From Stenogyne calaminthoides (taxonomy: Eukaryota > Streptophyta > Magnoliopsida > Lamiales > Lamiaceae), in NCBI GenBank assembly GCA_037126765.1, contig JBBCBC010000016.1:1-64000 (forward strand): a DNA stretch of 64,000 nt, given 5' to 3'. Positions 35,950 through 47,947 of this stretch are shown piece by piece. How positions within the stretch are numbered: the first letter of the stretch is position 1; each line of letters begins with the position of its first letter. The position numbers were made by a program, and so were the translations under genes. The notes beneath the pieces are model-generated. The model was given only the letters and a program-made list of their open reading frames with translations. It was not told the DNA's origin and ran no database searches.

Positions 35950-36207
35950 GTCCCTCCATTCCATAGTTGTTTTCCTATTTATTGTGTGCTCGAGTTTTAA
36001 GAAAAAAGTGATAAAGTGTTGTGTAGAAATAATTGTTTATTAATATTTTATATGATAAAGTGATGGGTAGTTGGGGTTAAAAAGAGTTATTTATTAGTAT
36101 TTTATGTGATAAAGTGATAAAGTTGAAATTTTCATTTAAGGAAATAGGAAAACAAGTATGGGACGCCCAAAACGGAATACAGAAAAACAAGTTTGGGACA
36201 GAGGGAG
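35950..36207. mobile_element. Stowaway-type MITE (258 bp)
   Basis: Inverted ends GTCCCTCCATTCCATAGTTG and GTTTGGGACAGAGGGAG, flanked by TA on both sides. Interior repeats 'gataaagtgat' like the 6235-6500 copy, in the opposite orientation. Confidence 0.8.
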
Positions 36208-37717
36208 TATATTTTAATAAATTAATGTACGTGCAAACAAGTTGCATATTTCGTGTGAATAAGTTATATATTTATGTGCAACTAGTTGTATGTTTTAAAA
36301 ATATATTATGGAGCGCACGGTGTACCTGATTCATACAAGACTTAGCCCTTTATGATTATTTAATTCAGTCATACCTGCGTGTATGAGACAGTCTCAAGAT
36401 AAAATGAAATATAATATTTTGAAAGGGATGAGTTGATTTGTGTTAATTAATATCCTGTTTCATATATGATGCCATCTCGTATGAATTTTTGTCATTTTGA
36501 TTTGGAGTGAGATACCTAATCTTGGCTAACCTTCAAATTAGAAAAGGAAATAAATTGAGAAAGTTGTTTAAAATATGCATGATATACAGTAGGTTGTTTG
36601 TGCAATATTGCAATGAAAAGCATGGAGCATTTATTTGATTGGATTTGGTTGCATAGAATTAATGAGTAGGGGACCATAACCTCTCTCCTCCATGCCTATA
36701 AAGAGAACCTAACCACAGGTGCTACTTTCATTCATGGAAGTGTAAGCAGGTGTCCGATGAAATTTATTTATAATATAAAATTTATAATATTATATTAATA
36801 AATTAATATTGTTATACTTATTAGTTAGTATTATTATATTTATAAATTAAAATTATAATATTAAATACTATAGATATTAATTTATAAGTGTAATAATATG
36901 AGTTTTATAACATACATAAATTTTATGGGAGAGTTTGTGTTTATATTAACATTGTAAACTATAATGGCAAAGCCAATATGCTATTGAGAAGCTTAAAAAT
37001 AAAAGAAAATAAGAAACTAAAATAATAAGTACTACTATTACTTTACTTACAATAAATTGTTATAATTATTAACCATTTATTAAATTAACTTTGCACATGG
37101 CAAAACGTACGTACGCTTAAATTGTTTACATAAAAGTTAGAATAGCATGGCTTAATGACACAATTAATTAAATATTCGAATACAATGTTTGATATGCCAT
37201 CAAAATAATCAGTAACTAGTTAGAAATTCCCGGAGCAAAATTTATCGCTAGTGTGCAAAATGTATCGTGTAATTTAATCGGAGCATGCATATACGTAAAT
37301 CCTTGAACTAATGGCATGTGAATTTTTATTTATAATTTGTAGTATTATTTTGAGGGGCTCGAAGCCTCGAACGTGTACTATGCCCTTCATTCCATTTTAT
37401 ATCCGAACACCCAAAATTTGAGAAAGCTATTAAAATTCAAAATAAATAAAATGAGAGAAAGAAAAAGGTGAAACCGAAAAAAAACCACATGACTTATGAA
37501 ATAATTTTAAATATAAAAAGGTTTGACTTAAGTCTTGTTAATTTTCTGCAAAAGTAGCTGGTTGATCACGGGTTCCAGTCACATTCCCCTAAGATGAAGG
37601 ACAAAATCATAGCAACAAAACCCAAAAATAAGATGAAATGGGGAAAAATTTAAGACAACTACGTACGAAAAAAGAGGCCCTACAAAGTAGTCACGGACTT
37701 TCTAGTTTATTATTATA

Positions 37718-37983
37718 CTCCATCCGTCCTAATCGTAATGGTAAAGTATCCCATATTTTTGTCTCAATTATAATGGTAAAGTTATTTACACACTTTATTA
37801 TTTTATTACTTTCTCACATAAAATATTAATAAACAACACTTTCTGCCCCCAATTACTCATCACTTTATCACTTTATCATATAAAATACTAATAAACAACT
37901 CTTCCTACCCCACCACTTTATCTCTATTCCACTAAATTCTTATGAAGAGTAAAAAAATGTCATTATGATTGAGACGGGGGGAG
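37718..37983. mobile_element. Stowaway-type MITE (266 bp)
   Basis: Ends CTCCATCCGTCCTAATCG and ATTGAGACGGGGGGAG, flanked by TA. The interior has the ATAATGGTAAAG / CATTATGATT inverted subterminal pair. Confidence 0.8.
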
Positions 37984-38159
37984 TAGAGTGTTTATAAAAC
38001 AAGAATATACAAAACAAAAAAATTTAATTAGTATACAATATAATTACTTCTCTAAAATTGTTAGTGTGATCAGTGTCCTTTTTTTTAATGTGATTATTAA
38101 TATTTGGTTTCTCATGAGTCCCATTTTAATATAAATTATGTGTATCTTAAAAGTTAATA

Positions 38160-38479
38160 CTCCATCAATCCCTCTCTTATTTGAATATTTACTGTTTTTA
38201 CGAATTTTAATATAAGAGTTGTCTATTAATATTAAATGAGATTAAAAACTTTTATGAGGATTAAATAGTAATATAATGATATTTGTATAAATTGAAAAAA
38301 ATAAAATTAATTTTAGTGTGAGAAAAATAATGAAATTCAATATAATATTGAAATATTTGAAGGAGTTTTATAAGAAAAGATAAAATTATTTTATTATTAT
38401 TTATGAAAATATTCAATTAAATGATAGATGGTCTCATGGTCTTTTTGGGCAAATGTTCAAATAGAAAGAGAACCGGGAG
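38160..38479. mobile_element. Stowaway-type MITE (320 bp)
   Basis: Ends CTCCATCAATCCCTCTCTTA and AAGAGAACCGGGAGT, flanked by TA (38158-38159, 38480-38481). Subterminal TATTTGAATATTT pairs with GCAAATGTTCAAATA at the right end. Confidence 0.65.
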
Positions 38480-40182
38480 TATTATGTTAGTTCAAGTCAT
38501 TTATATTAAAATCGAACCCCATAAAAATTGAATATTGAATTTAATATTATTATGTCATTAAAATTTAGTCATGTAACTTAATAATAAATATATTTGTTGA
38601 TATATATCAGTTGGGATTTTGTCGGAAATGTTATCTGAAAATGACTGTCTCAAGAATAAGTAGGTCAGATAAGTAATATGTACTGGTTGATTTTGTAAGT
38701 GGAAATAAAGAAGGTGCTGTGCAGTTCAAAAATAATTGAGAGATATAATATAAAATCTCTGAAAATTCATAATTAATTGCTTATTATATTTTAAAATATT
38801 TTTTATTGTATTAGTTTACAAATTTTGTATAATGATATTTTTTATATAAGTATATGTAATGTGCATTAATAAAATAAACTAAAAAATTAAAACATACTCC
38901 CAGTGAAAAACAATTGAGAGCATTGATGTGACTAAATTACTATTGCCAGTCATTGGAAATCCCATACCACACCCTTTTTAGTTTTTAATTACAACTACCA
39001 TTTTCCTAATTTTATATTAAAATAGTATGTAACTGTTTATATTTAATCGTGTAATTATTTTTTCATATTAATAGTTACACAATTCAAGACTCAGTTGTTC
39101 ATCCATTTCTAATTCCAACATCGAAAACTTTTAATGCACCTTATAAATATATTGATCATGTTACTATGGAAAAAAAAGAAAAACATTTATTTTCTCATTT
39201 CAATTTTTTTGTCAATTTAACATGGAATGACGTATGCTAGATATTTTTTTCTCAAAGGCAAGCCAAGAATTTTCAATCCTTGAACTCAATTAAATCATTA
39301 TTTTGTCACCATAATTTGAATCAAATAGTAGTAAAATCATCTCCAATCATTGTACACAAAATTATCTCAATCGGAATATTTTTAATATCACAAAAACTTA
39401 TATGCAATATTGCATACAAATGATATGTGCAATTTTTTTTTTCGCGGGTCAAATAATAGGGTCGAGTTAGGGCAGATTGCTGGCGTGTTAATTGACTTCC
39501 TCCTTCATCTTCTTTACTTTCATGCGATCGAGGCAAATTTCTTCTTCTTCACGCTTTCATGCGACCACGGACATATTTCTTCTTCTTCTTCCTCTTCTCA
39601 CGTTGCAACAAAAACGACCAGATCGCCCGTTGATTTTGATGGTGGTGCGTATCTAGGTTTTTCCTCTTCTTCTCTTGTTCTTCCTTTTCTCTTTCTCTTT
39701 CTCTTCCATATTTTTTTTTCTTTCTTCAATTTTCTCATCCTCGCAAATTTACAGATGATTTCCTATGGTTTTGTGAAGCAGTTTTTCAGATCCTTATGCA
39801 CTATTTCTGTTTCTGTAAATCTGTAATTCTGGATTGAAGATTTTTTTCGCATCTGTACTGTTTTTTTTATGTAGTAACACTTTTTGGCTCATATGGTAAT
39901 ACTCCTTTTGTTCATGTAGTAACACATCAAGTTGTTCTTTAAATCTGTAATTTTGGACTGGAATTTCTTTTCGTGCTTGTATTGGTAACACTTTTTGTTC
40001 ATATAGTAACACATATTTTTTTAGTAATATGTAACACTGTTCATATATCGTCGTAATAATATGTGAATACTCATGTGTTACCATATGAATAATAATGTGT
40101 TACCATGTGACCCATGTTACGTTATGAATATTTATGTGTTACAATATGCTTTATTAAGTGTTACGTAAGATGTGAAGTTTTT

Positions 40183-40400
40183 TCAATATAACAATGTAGT
40201 AACATTTATACAAAGATGTAGTTACACAAAAAAATTTGACAAAAAATAAATAAAATTTAATATAACAATGTAGTAACACTTATACATAGATGTAGTAACA
40301 CATAAAAATTTGACAAAAAATAAATAAAATCCAATATAACAATGTAGTAACACTTATACATAGATGTAGTAATACACAAAAGTTTGACAAAAAAAAAAAA
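40183..40400 (+). repeat. Tandem repeat, three copies of a unit of about 73 bp
   Basis: Each unit reads AATATAACAATGTAGTAACA, then TTATACATAGATGTAGTAAC, then ACAAAAATTTGACAAAAAAT with minor changes. The last copy passes into a poly-A run. Further GTAACAC motifs are scattered upstream to 39870. Confidence 0.8.
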
Positions 40401-40404
40401 TTAT

Positions 40405-40475
40405 GTGTACAATAAGAATCAAACCTACAACCAAATTCATTAGCAACAAACCTAAACCACTAGGCTACAACATAT
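40405..40475 (-). repeat. tRNA-derived SINE-like unit
   Basis: On the - strand a box A-like TAGCCTAGTGGTTTAGG is followed about 30 bp later by a box B-like GTAGGTTTGATTCTT. This is the internal RNA polymerase III promoter layout of tRNA-derived SINEs. It cannot fold into a complete tRNA cloverleaf with a proper acceptor stem, so I do not call it a tRNA gene. Confidence 0.5.
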
Positions 40476-40640
40476 ATTTGATAAAAATATCCTTCTATAA
40501 ATACATATTCTTCCACGCCAACCTGAACCCCCTGTTCGCGCCCGACCCGACCCGACCCGCGCATTGACCCACGAAATTTAGACAATTTACCTTATTTATA
40601 TTGTATTGCACATAACACTAGTGTGCAATATTTCACACAA

Positions 40641-42990
40641 GACTTTCTCTTTTAATTTTATCTTTTTTATTTTCTATGTTATCAAATATATGTCATAATT
40701 AGATATATAATTCTTATTTACATTTAAATTAAATAAATTAAGCATAATAAATAAAATGGTCATAGACAAGACCGATATTTACATATCGATTTCAATAATA
40801 CAAAACACACAATTCAATTTGCATTCGTATTAATAAAATATTAGTATTGTGATGAGAATTTAGTAATTAAATTGATGAACCTCGCACGCCTGTGAATGAA
40901 TAGAATGAACTTGGATAATGGGGGACACAAATAAAAAAGAAAAAGCTCCAGAACCATCAATATTTCTTCAACATTACTCCATTCAAATACACTAAATAAA
41001 TTAGTTGAAATGACATAATGATAAACGAATCTTAATTAACTCAGAAAATAGTCCTTCAATTTATTCTCCACCTATTAATAGACCCAAACTACTCCTTCAG
41101 GCACTAACTACTCCATTTTTTAGTTTTGGAAAAGGACTAATAAGATTTAATGCTTTCTTTCAATTTAAGGTAAGTAAATTAAACAAGACTAAGCAGCATA
41201 ATTGTGTGTCGGGAATAAGGAAAATGTTGTGGTTTTCATACTATATAATCTTCTACAAAAGATAGTCAATTTTTCTATATTTATTTATTTTAAATTATAA
41301 TTTACTTTCCTTTTAAAGCTATATACATTGTCTAAAATATTCATATTTAATATATTTATTTTTGTCATTCAATAAATAAGAGTATATAATGAACTTTATA
41401 TCAATAAAAAAATTAAAAAAGCTTCAAACAAAATGAATAATATTTTATCGATTTGTGTGAAAATAAAAATGGGTTGACTATCTTTTTAAAGTAGATGAAA
41501 ATATTTTGCATCTAGAACATGAATTTCATAATAAATTGATCTAGGGCTTGTTCAAACAATTTTTCATATCTTTGAGAATTGATAGAGTGTGACTTATATA
41601 ACTAAAATGTGTGACTTTTTACTGTAAAATGTGTGACTTTTTACTGTAAAGTGTGTGACTTTTTCTTTAAAAAGTAGGATGACTTATATTATAGTAAAAA
41701 AAGTGTTTTATATTCTTAAAAAGTGTGTGACTTATATTCTTAAAAAGTGTATATCCAAAAAAAAACCAGGTTCACGATGAAACAAGTTTACAAAGATACT
41801 AACTCAAAGATGATTGTGACTACCAAAATATATGAATTTTATTCTCTTTAAACTTTTTAAGTTTACAATGGCAAAAATTATTCGGTACTCATCAAATAAT
41901 AATTGTTGCCTTCTACTTAATTTGAGAAAATGAAAATCCATGACAATATTTTATGTTCAAGATTAGAAAAATTCCAAATCTTATTTGAGAAAATGATAAT
42001 CCAAGATGACATTATTTATGTTCAAGATTAGAAAAATTCCAAATCTTATGCCAATTAGGCAGAGTCCCTCTCCCAAAAAAAAAAGAAAAAAGAAAAAAAG
42101 GAAAGGAGTGATGGACCATGAGGTAAAATCCAAATACTGTCGTTACAGATCCTAGTAATGGGAAACCAAATAAATTTATTTTTTTAGAAATAAAAATAAA
42201 CTTATTTAGTGTTTACTTTATTCACTTATTATTGCATTTTTGTGGGGCGGGGTTACCTCTATCCTTTTTTACTGCTTCATCCGCTGTAAAAAAAAAAGAA
42301 AAGAAGAATCAAGAACAAGTATATTAATGGTAGAAATTACTTCCGTCAAAAAATGGTAGAAATTACAGCGAGTACAACTGGCTTCTGTAGCCCTAAACTG
42401 TGACAAATGAAGTTCAATTTTGCTCATGGAAAAAGCCAATGCAAGAAACAGGGGGGAAAAAGTGAAAGTTAATAGTAGTAGTAATTATACGATTACAAAG
42501 CAAAACGCCCCCATCTTTCTCTCTCTCTCTCTTATTCGCTGGACAGATCTTTGCTTCGCTCAAACAAAAGCCGATTCAAGAAACAGGGGAAAAGCCCTTT
42601 TCTTTTTTTCTTTTTCTTTCTCTCTCTTCACCATCAATGTGTGACCTTGGTGTGGTGGGTTGTAATGAGTGAACTACCAAAAGGGTTCATACCACATTGA
42701 ATCATACTCCATTCCCACTTTTCATTTGTGGGTTTGTCTTTCTTCCCTTTAGTGAAATTCTGTTCCCTTTTTATTGCCTAGAAGTTTTTTTTTTTTGAAT
42801 CTTTAATTTGGTGTAGTCATTGTGAATGAGCATGCAAGATTTGTTTGGTTGCTTGTATGGTGGAACACTGATCCAAATTCTGCCCTCAAAATGGGGGAAA
42901 CTGGCTTAAAGAGGGCTGTTTGGAAGTAGAACATAGGATTTCTATTTTTCGTGAAATTTATTTTCTTGATTGCAACCTTTAATCTGCAAA
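40641..42990. other. Gene-free interval and 5' region of the S-acyltransferase gene
   Basis: AT-rich; includes an inverted copy of the GTGTGACTTATATT repeat (41571-41800), a near-duplicate of about 60 bp ('gagaaaatgaaaatccatgacaatattttatgttcaagatta' type) at 41925-41985 and 41984-42050, and CT-rich DNA (42510-42625) that probably belongs to the 5' leader or promoter of the gene starting at 42991. Confidence 0.5.
41571..41800 (-). repeat. Dispersed GTGTGACTTATATT repeat, copy 3 (inverted)
   Basis: Reads GTGTGACTTATATAACT, several TGTGTGACTTTTTACTGTAA units, ATTCTTAAAAAGTGTGTGAC and finally AGGTTCACGATGAAACAAG, the reverse complement of the arrangement at 2455-2735. Confidence 0.6.
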
Positions 42991-45900
42991 ATGAGAAAGC
43001 ATGGATGGCAGCTTCCTTACCATCCACTCCAGGTATTTTCTTTAAATTACAACTGTGTGTGTGAGTGAGAGAGAAAAAGAGAGTGTTTATTTTTTCCATG
43101 TGTATTACTTTCTTCTGTTTTATTACTTTGTTTTTGCAAAATTTGTTCAAGTTTTTGAGCAAGATGTATATGTTTGCAGGTGGTAGCTGTAGCAGTATTT
43201 CTGGCATTGGGATTTGCTTTTTATGTGTTCTTTGCGCCTTTTGTGGGAAATCAATTGTTCCAATACACAATGATGGGGATTTACACTCCTCTTGTAAGCA
43301 CATTTGCTTCCTTATTTGAGATTCTTGTTTTCTTTTGATGCATTACTTCCCTTTTTCAGTGGGCTATGAATAAGCTGAGATCTGTGGTTTCTATGCTCTC
43401 TGCTTTCTTATTGATCTCTACTTTAGTCCTTTGAATTTATTTTTCCTTTATTAGTTTCGATTTGATTGCTTCTGTTTTCTCAATTTTGCAATTTCTCTGG
43501 TAAATGAGTGGTGGGGTAGTTGAAAAAAGCATTCAACTCTCTTTGTTTGGCAAGGCAATTGAATGTGCTTGTCCTCTACTTTTTTGTGTCGTATGCAAAG
43601 AGAGCCACAAGTTTTTTTTCTCATAAAAATGCAGTACTGCTTTAAAGATGTGATGTTGTGTATTGCTTTTATTTTCCTTGGCCTAAATTGGATCCAGAGG
43701 TTTGCATTATCATGGTATCACTATCTCGTTTAATAGCCTTGATTTTCAGATTGTAAGGTTTATGAAACTTGTTAATAGGGATTAAATTAGTTTAAGTACA
43801 AATTGCATTAGGGATGATGAATTAAATTTTGTGCGCACACATAGATTTTGCCTGATCATTTTACCAAATGATCTTCTAATATATGTACGGTTTCTTCAAT
43901 TCTCAGCTCGTATGTGCTTTTGGTCTATACATTTGGTGTGCTGCTGCTGATCCTGCTGATTCCGGTGTGTTTAAATCAAAAAAATATATTAAAAATCTGA
44001 ACAACAAGAAGCATGTCAAACCAAGTGAGTCTAAACTCGGTGAGTCAACCCCATCAGTCTTGGGTGCCAATGCTGCAACCATTGGAGACGATGCTAATGA
44101 TAAAGGAAAAATAGATGCTGAGTCAGCAGCCGATCATAATTCTCAACCTGAAAAAAAGAATTCTTCTCCTCAAAAGAGCACTTTTAGCATGAGCAAGATT
44201 GCTTTATTACCTTGTCCGTGCTTTTGCAACTCGCATGAAGAGTCGGAAGATCATCAGAGTGAAGATGGGATGTTCTACTGTAGTTTGTGTGAAGTAGAGG
44301 TGTGCGCATTATCTAATAATGTTGAATATCACAAAACACTTTTAAATTCATTGGCTGAAAATTTTAATGTTGGTCTCTAAATTTAGATATGTTTAAATCT
44401 TACAGGTTTTCAAGTACAGCAAGCATTGTAGAGTTTGTGACAAGTGTGTCGGCCGCTTTGATCATCATTGCAGGGTATATTGGGATCTATAATTTGAGGC
44501 TATTTTACGACTATTTTCAAATAAGGGTGCCTTCTGATCACTTTCATACTCTTTCGTAGTGGCTGAACAACTGCATAGGCAAAAGAAACTATCGGAAGTT
44601 TTTTACTCTTATGGTGTCTGCCCTTCTCCTGGTATGCTCATGCTTCCGTTTCTACTTTTGTTCACAAAGATATTGTATTTTAAGTGTATTTGCCATGACG
44701 TTTTTTTGCACCTGGGACTTGAGATTGCAGCTTATATTTCAATGGGCGACCGGAATCCTTGTACTTATTATGTGTTTTCTCAAGAAAAAGCAATTTGCTA
44801 CTGACATCAGCTCCAAGTTAGGAAGCAGTTTTACAGTTGTTCCTTTCGTAATTGTGGTGGTAAGTACTTTCAATCCTCACTTCCCAACCTTGTGAAAATT
44901 ATGGAGAACTAAAGTATATCAAATCTAATTCTAGTCCATTTAAATATTTTAGACCTTTTTTAAATATATCAGCACTCTTTATTCTTACCTGTAGGCAGTG
45001 TGCACTATATTGGCCATGATTGCGACCTTGCCGCTTGCCCAGCTCTTCTTCTTTCATATCCTTTTAATTAAGAAGGTAAGCACTTTTTCTTTAACCTTGT
45101 GCATTTCCTTTATTTAATAAAATTGAAAATTGCTGAGCTGATTTGATTTGACTTATTATTGCAATGGTGGGATAATAGGGAATAAGCACGTACGATTACA
45201 TTATAGCTTTAAGGGAGCAAGAGCAACAAGCTGGAGGAGAACAGCAAAGCCCTCAGATGTCTCCTGCTAGCTCTCTTACTGGATTGAGCAGTGCAAGCTC
45301 ATTCAATGCTTTCCATCGAGCAGCGTGGTGCACTCCACCTCGCCTGTTTGTTGAGGATCAGGTAAAAAAAATTCTTAACATTTCTCACCTTCCGTTCTTA
45401 GAGGGTGTTTGGATGTGCTTATAAGCTCCGCAAAACAGCTTATAAGATTATTAGGAGCTTATAAGCTGTCAAAAGTGTTAAATATTTGAAGATGTTTAAA
45501 ATAAGCTTAGTCAAACGGGGCCTTAGAGTTTTACGTTCTTGCAGTTTGATGTGGTACCTCCGGACAACGGATCTGTTAGTTCTCTGGGAAAACGGGCAAT
45601 GGTGGAGGAACAAACGAAGAAAAAGAATCCAGCACCTGTAAAGATCAGCCCATGGACACTGGCCCGTTTAAACACAGAGGAAGTATCAAAGGCTGCTGCT
45701 GAGGCAAGAAAGAAATCCAAGATTCTACGTCCCGTAGTCAGGCCCGAAACGAACTACACTCATGAAACAGACAGCAGCTTTGGCAGCAGTGATCGGAGGA
45801 TGGCCATGAGACCAGATAACAACAGAAAACGAGGAAGCAGGCGCATCCGCCTCCCTTCAGAGATGCCCCTTCAATCTTTATCAAAGCTTCAAGGTTTAGA

Positions 45901-46324
45901 CGCCCACAGTGGTAGAGATCATCGTATGATCAATGAGACATCAACGAGCTTGGCTCCTCTACAGCACGAAGCCCGAAACGATTTCAGGGCAAGCCGCGCT
46001 GTTCCTAGCTCGGTTGCTAACATAGCTTCGTCTCCTGAGAGTAGCCTAGACTCTCCCGAGATTCACCCTTTTCGGGTATCCTCATCGGGCCCTGATGAAG
46101 GGAGACGACTCGTTGGATTATCATCTGCTGCTACTCAGGACATTCCTCTGTCAAGATCGACGAGCGATGGATACGATGCATCTGGAGGGGAAGACAGTGA
46201 TCGAGTGCCTACCAGAATGATATCTAGGTCAAGTGACTGGAGTAGCCTTCTGTTTAGCTCCGAGACCGATAGAAATTTCGGGCCCCCAAGTTCGTCGACG
46301 TTTTCAAACCATAGGAAGCTTTGA
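42991..46324 (+). CDS. DHHC-type protein S-acyltransferase (PAT19-22 group)
   Basis: Integral membrane enzyme that attaches palmitate to cysteines of target proteins through an acyl-enzyme on the DHHC cysteine. Nine exons: 42991-43032, 43180-43293, 43907-44299, 44406-44474, 44560-44631, 44731-44859, 44995-45075, 45179-45361, 45545-46324; 620 residues. Every intron is phase 0. Start MRKHGWQLPYHPLQ is typical of this plant subgroup. Two N-terminal membrane segments (about residues 15-36 and 45-63), a long polar loop, then the cysteine-rich domain FYCSLCEVEV-FKYSKHCRVCDKC-VGRFDHHC with DHHC at about 202-205, followed by WLNNCIGKRNYRKFF, two more membrane segments and a long basic, Ser-rich C-terminal tail of about 320 residues. 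All zinc-binding Cys/His are present. The last intron carries a small MITE. The gene converges with the membrane-protein gene at 46809-47705. Confidence 0.93.
45404..45521. mobile_element. Small hAT-type MITE in the last intron of the S-acyltransferase gene
   Basis: 118 bp, ends GGTGTTTGGATG and CAAACGGGGC as imperfect inverted repeats, flanked by direct repeat CTTAGAG (45397-45403, 45522-45528). Interior has the inverted AGCTTATAAG units often seen in this MITE type. The right end sits 16 bp before the AG acceptor at 45543-45544, in the polypyrimidine region. Confidence 0.7.
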
Positions 46325-46808
46325 AGATGTCTTGAGATGTATATTTTCATTTGTTGGCTGAGGTTGAAAACACATTGGCTTAATTTATGGATATGGGCAT
46401 TCAGAATTCTGATGCAACTTTTTTGGTAAACAGACTGTAGACAAAGAAGGGGTTGTAAAAGGTGCTTTACAAAGATTTTTTGGTGATTCTTTTGTGCCCC
46501 TAGAGGTAAGTGATGTAAAGGGGTTTCTAATTTGAAAGAATCTTTGCAATCTGAAATTGTGCCCCCACCATATAACTAGCTTTTGCAGCAGGGGTTCACA
46601 AATCAATGTCCTTGTGGGATTAATTTTGTTTTTCATAATTCACACTTTATTAGAGTTAAATATTGGGTCATTTCTTGATCATAAGATGGAATTGATTTTA
46701 GAATACACGGTACACATAACTGTCTTTTATTTCTCACCTCATATTACACAAAAACAGAACTTTCTACAATAACACAAAGCAAAACAGAGTATTTTATACA
46801 AATTTGAT
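46325..46808. other. Convergent 3' region
   Basis: 3' untranslated DNA of the S-acyltransferase gene (+) and of the membrane-family gene (-). Part of it (46745-46830) is duplicated in inverted orientation at 50560-50775. Confidence 0.6.
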
Positions 46809-47705
46809 CTAGACAACATCAGAAGGCAGTTGGACATACACCACACCGAGATCATCATCAATCTGAAACGCCGATTCTTCGTGGAGCGCTTTGCAGTGGA
46901 CGAAAATGATCGTGTTTGCAGCTAAACCATAGAGCGACAGCACGACAGAGATACCGACATAAACAACCATCTGAAGTACAAGCCAAGCCACCGACCCTTC
47001 ATTGACTCTACGTGCATTCGCCACCACGCTCAAAAACCATACCGTCAGAAGGCCACCCACAGTTCCAAACAACATCATCACCAAGAAAACGACCCCCCTC
47101 ATCCCCTTAACCAAATACGAGCTCCTTTTCAACGGAGCAAACCCCCACTTTGACTCCAAAACCACCGCCGCATTCACCAAACACCACTCAACTTGCAAGT
47201 AAACCAACAGCCCAATCAACAAGGAGGCGATCACGAGAGCAAAAACGATGAGATATGGATCATTGTAGTCCATTTCCAGCCCGAGCAAGGCAAGCCCGTT
47301 GTAGGATAACAGAACGAGGAAGACAAAAACGAAGATGATCAAACTGAAGATTGTTTGGACGACGAGCTTGGTTGCAAGGAGCGGGAAAAAGGAAACTGGG
47401 ATGGATTTAAGGGAGGCGAGGAGGTTAACAGGCTTACCATGGAATGCATGGAATGTGCTGTAGGTGATTGAAGTGACTGTACAAAAATTGAAGAGGAATA
47501 TGGAAAGGAAGAAAAGAATTTGGATGGGAAGTTGGGATTTACGCGACGGTGAAGGAGGCTGAGAGAGGAAAGTGTAAACGATGGCAGCGACGGAGTTAGG
47601 GAGAATGAAGAGAATCGAAAGGGCCAAGAAATGGCGCGAGTGAGCAATGATTGTCCGCCAAGTTTCCGAGAGTATGTTAAAGAGGGTTGGTTTTTTGGTT
47701 AACAT
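46809..47705 (-). CDS. Multi-pass membrane protein, plant family of unknown function (copy 1)
   Basis: Intronless, 298 residues from the ATG at 47705. Plant-specific family whose Arabidopsis members are, as I recall, labelled polyadenylate-binding-protein-1-B-binding protein or uncharacterised; function unknown. About six hydrophobic segments: roughly 26-48, 62-82, 107-140, 151-175, 205-232 and 245-275. The most conserved stretch is ESKWGFAPLKRSSYLVKGMR, with an acidic C-terminal tail QIDDDLGVVYVQLPSDVV. Relatives in the window: 54031-54987 (WGFAPLKRSSDLVKG), the pseudogene at 57618-58950, and the divergent 59775-60851. A TATA-like run lies at 47741-47750 and a promoter block shared with copy 2 at 47767-47787. 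Confidence 0.8.
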   Translation of the reverse strand: MLTKKPTLFNILSETWRTIIAHSRHFLALSILFILPNSVAAIVYTFLSQPPSPSRKSQLPIQILFFLSIFLFNFCTVTSITYSTFHAFHGKPVNLLASLKSIPVSFFPLLATKLVVQTIFSLIIFVFVFLVLLSYNGLALLGLEMDYNDPYLIVFALVIASLLIGLLVYLQVEWCLVNAAVVLESKWGFAPLKRSSYLVKGMRGVVFLVMMLFGTVGGLLTVWFLSVVANARRVNEGSVAWLVLQMVVYVGISVVLSLYGLAANTIIFVHCKALHEESAFQIDDDLGVVYVQLPSDVV

Positions 47706-47740
47706 TATGATGAATGAGATTTAACATATTGGAACAAGCG

Positions 47741-47787
47741 TATATATATAGGGAGATGGATTGGCAGCAATGTGGAAATTTCAAAGT
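47741..47787 (-). promoter_or_regulatory. Probable core promoter of membrane-family copy 1
   Basis: On the - strand, ACTTTGAAATTTCCACATTGC (47787-47767) is followed by TATATATATA (47750-47741), 36 bp before the ATG. The same upstream block occurs in front of copy 2 (55104-55083), whose protein is only moderately similar, suggesting conservation of a functional element. Confidence 0.5.
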
Positions 47788-47947
47788 CTTTGAAGTCTTT
47801 TTCAGTTGGGCGTATTGAATAATCTGATTGAAAGTAATGTTGAGGCTATGTTGATACATATTATATGTACATTTTGTGTATACTTTTCAATTGCAACAGC
47901 AGCTTTTCAACAAGGCCACATTGGAAATGCAGGAGAGGCTTGCCCAC

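Larger units (their letters stand above)
35315..39400. other. Gene-free interval with MITEs
   Basis: About 4.1 kb of AT-rich DNA with Stowaway-type copies at 35950-36207, 37718-37983 and 38160-38479. A degraded short element at about 36372-36493 has TATGAGACAGTCTC and an inverted CATCTCGTATGA partner, similar to the MULE-type MITE at 5432-5669. No gene seen. Confidence 0.55.
39402..40640. mobile_element. About 1.2-kb inverted-end element with GTAACAC repeats
   Basis: The left end ATATTGCATACAAATGATAT (from about 39409) matches the right end read in reverse, ATATTGCACACTAGTGTTAT. GGGTC/GACCC-rich boxes lie just inside both ends (39448-39470, 40535-40570). The interior has CT-rich DNA (39490-39740), many TAGTAACAC motifs (39870-40390) and a SINE-like unit. 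I could not find a clean target duplication, so class and exact ends are open; the design resembles the larger MULE at 19299-25077. Confidence 0.5.

Noticed and set aside
37550..37600. tRNA-like GGGTTCCAGTC box B
   Set aside because: No box A at a fitting distance.
39410..39826. 138-codon open frame, Ser/Phe-rich
   Set aside because: Composition follows a CT-rich tract (SSSSSSS, FLFLFLF), the start is not an ATG at 39410 and it lies inside a repeat element.
40405..40475. Functional tRNA gene
   Set aside because: Box A and box B are present but no complete acceptor and anticodon stems can be drawn; better explained as a SINE.
42803..43303. 166-codon frame on the - strand
   Set aside because: Antisense to exons 1 and 2 of the S-acyltransferase gene, which has clear homology and splice sites.
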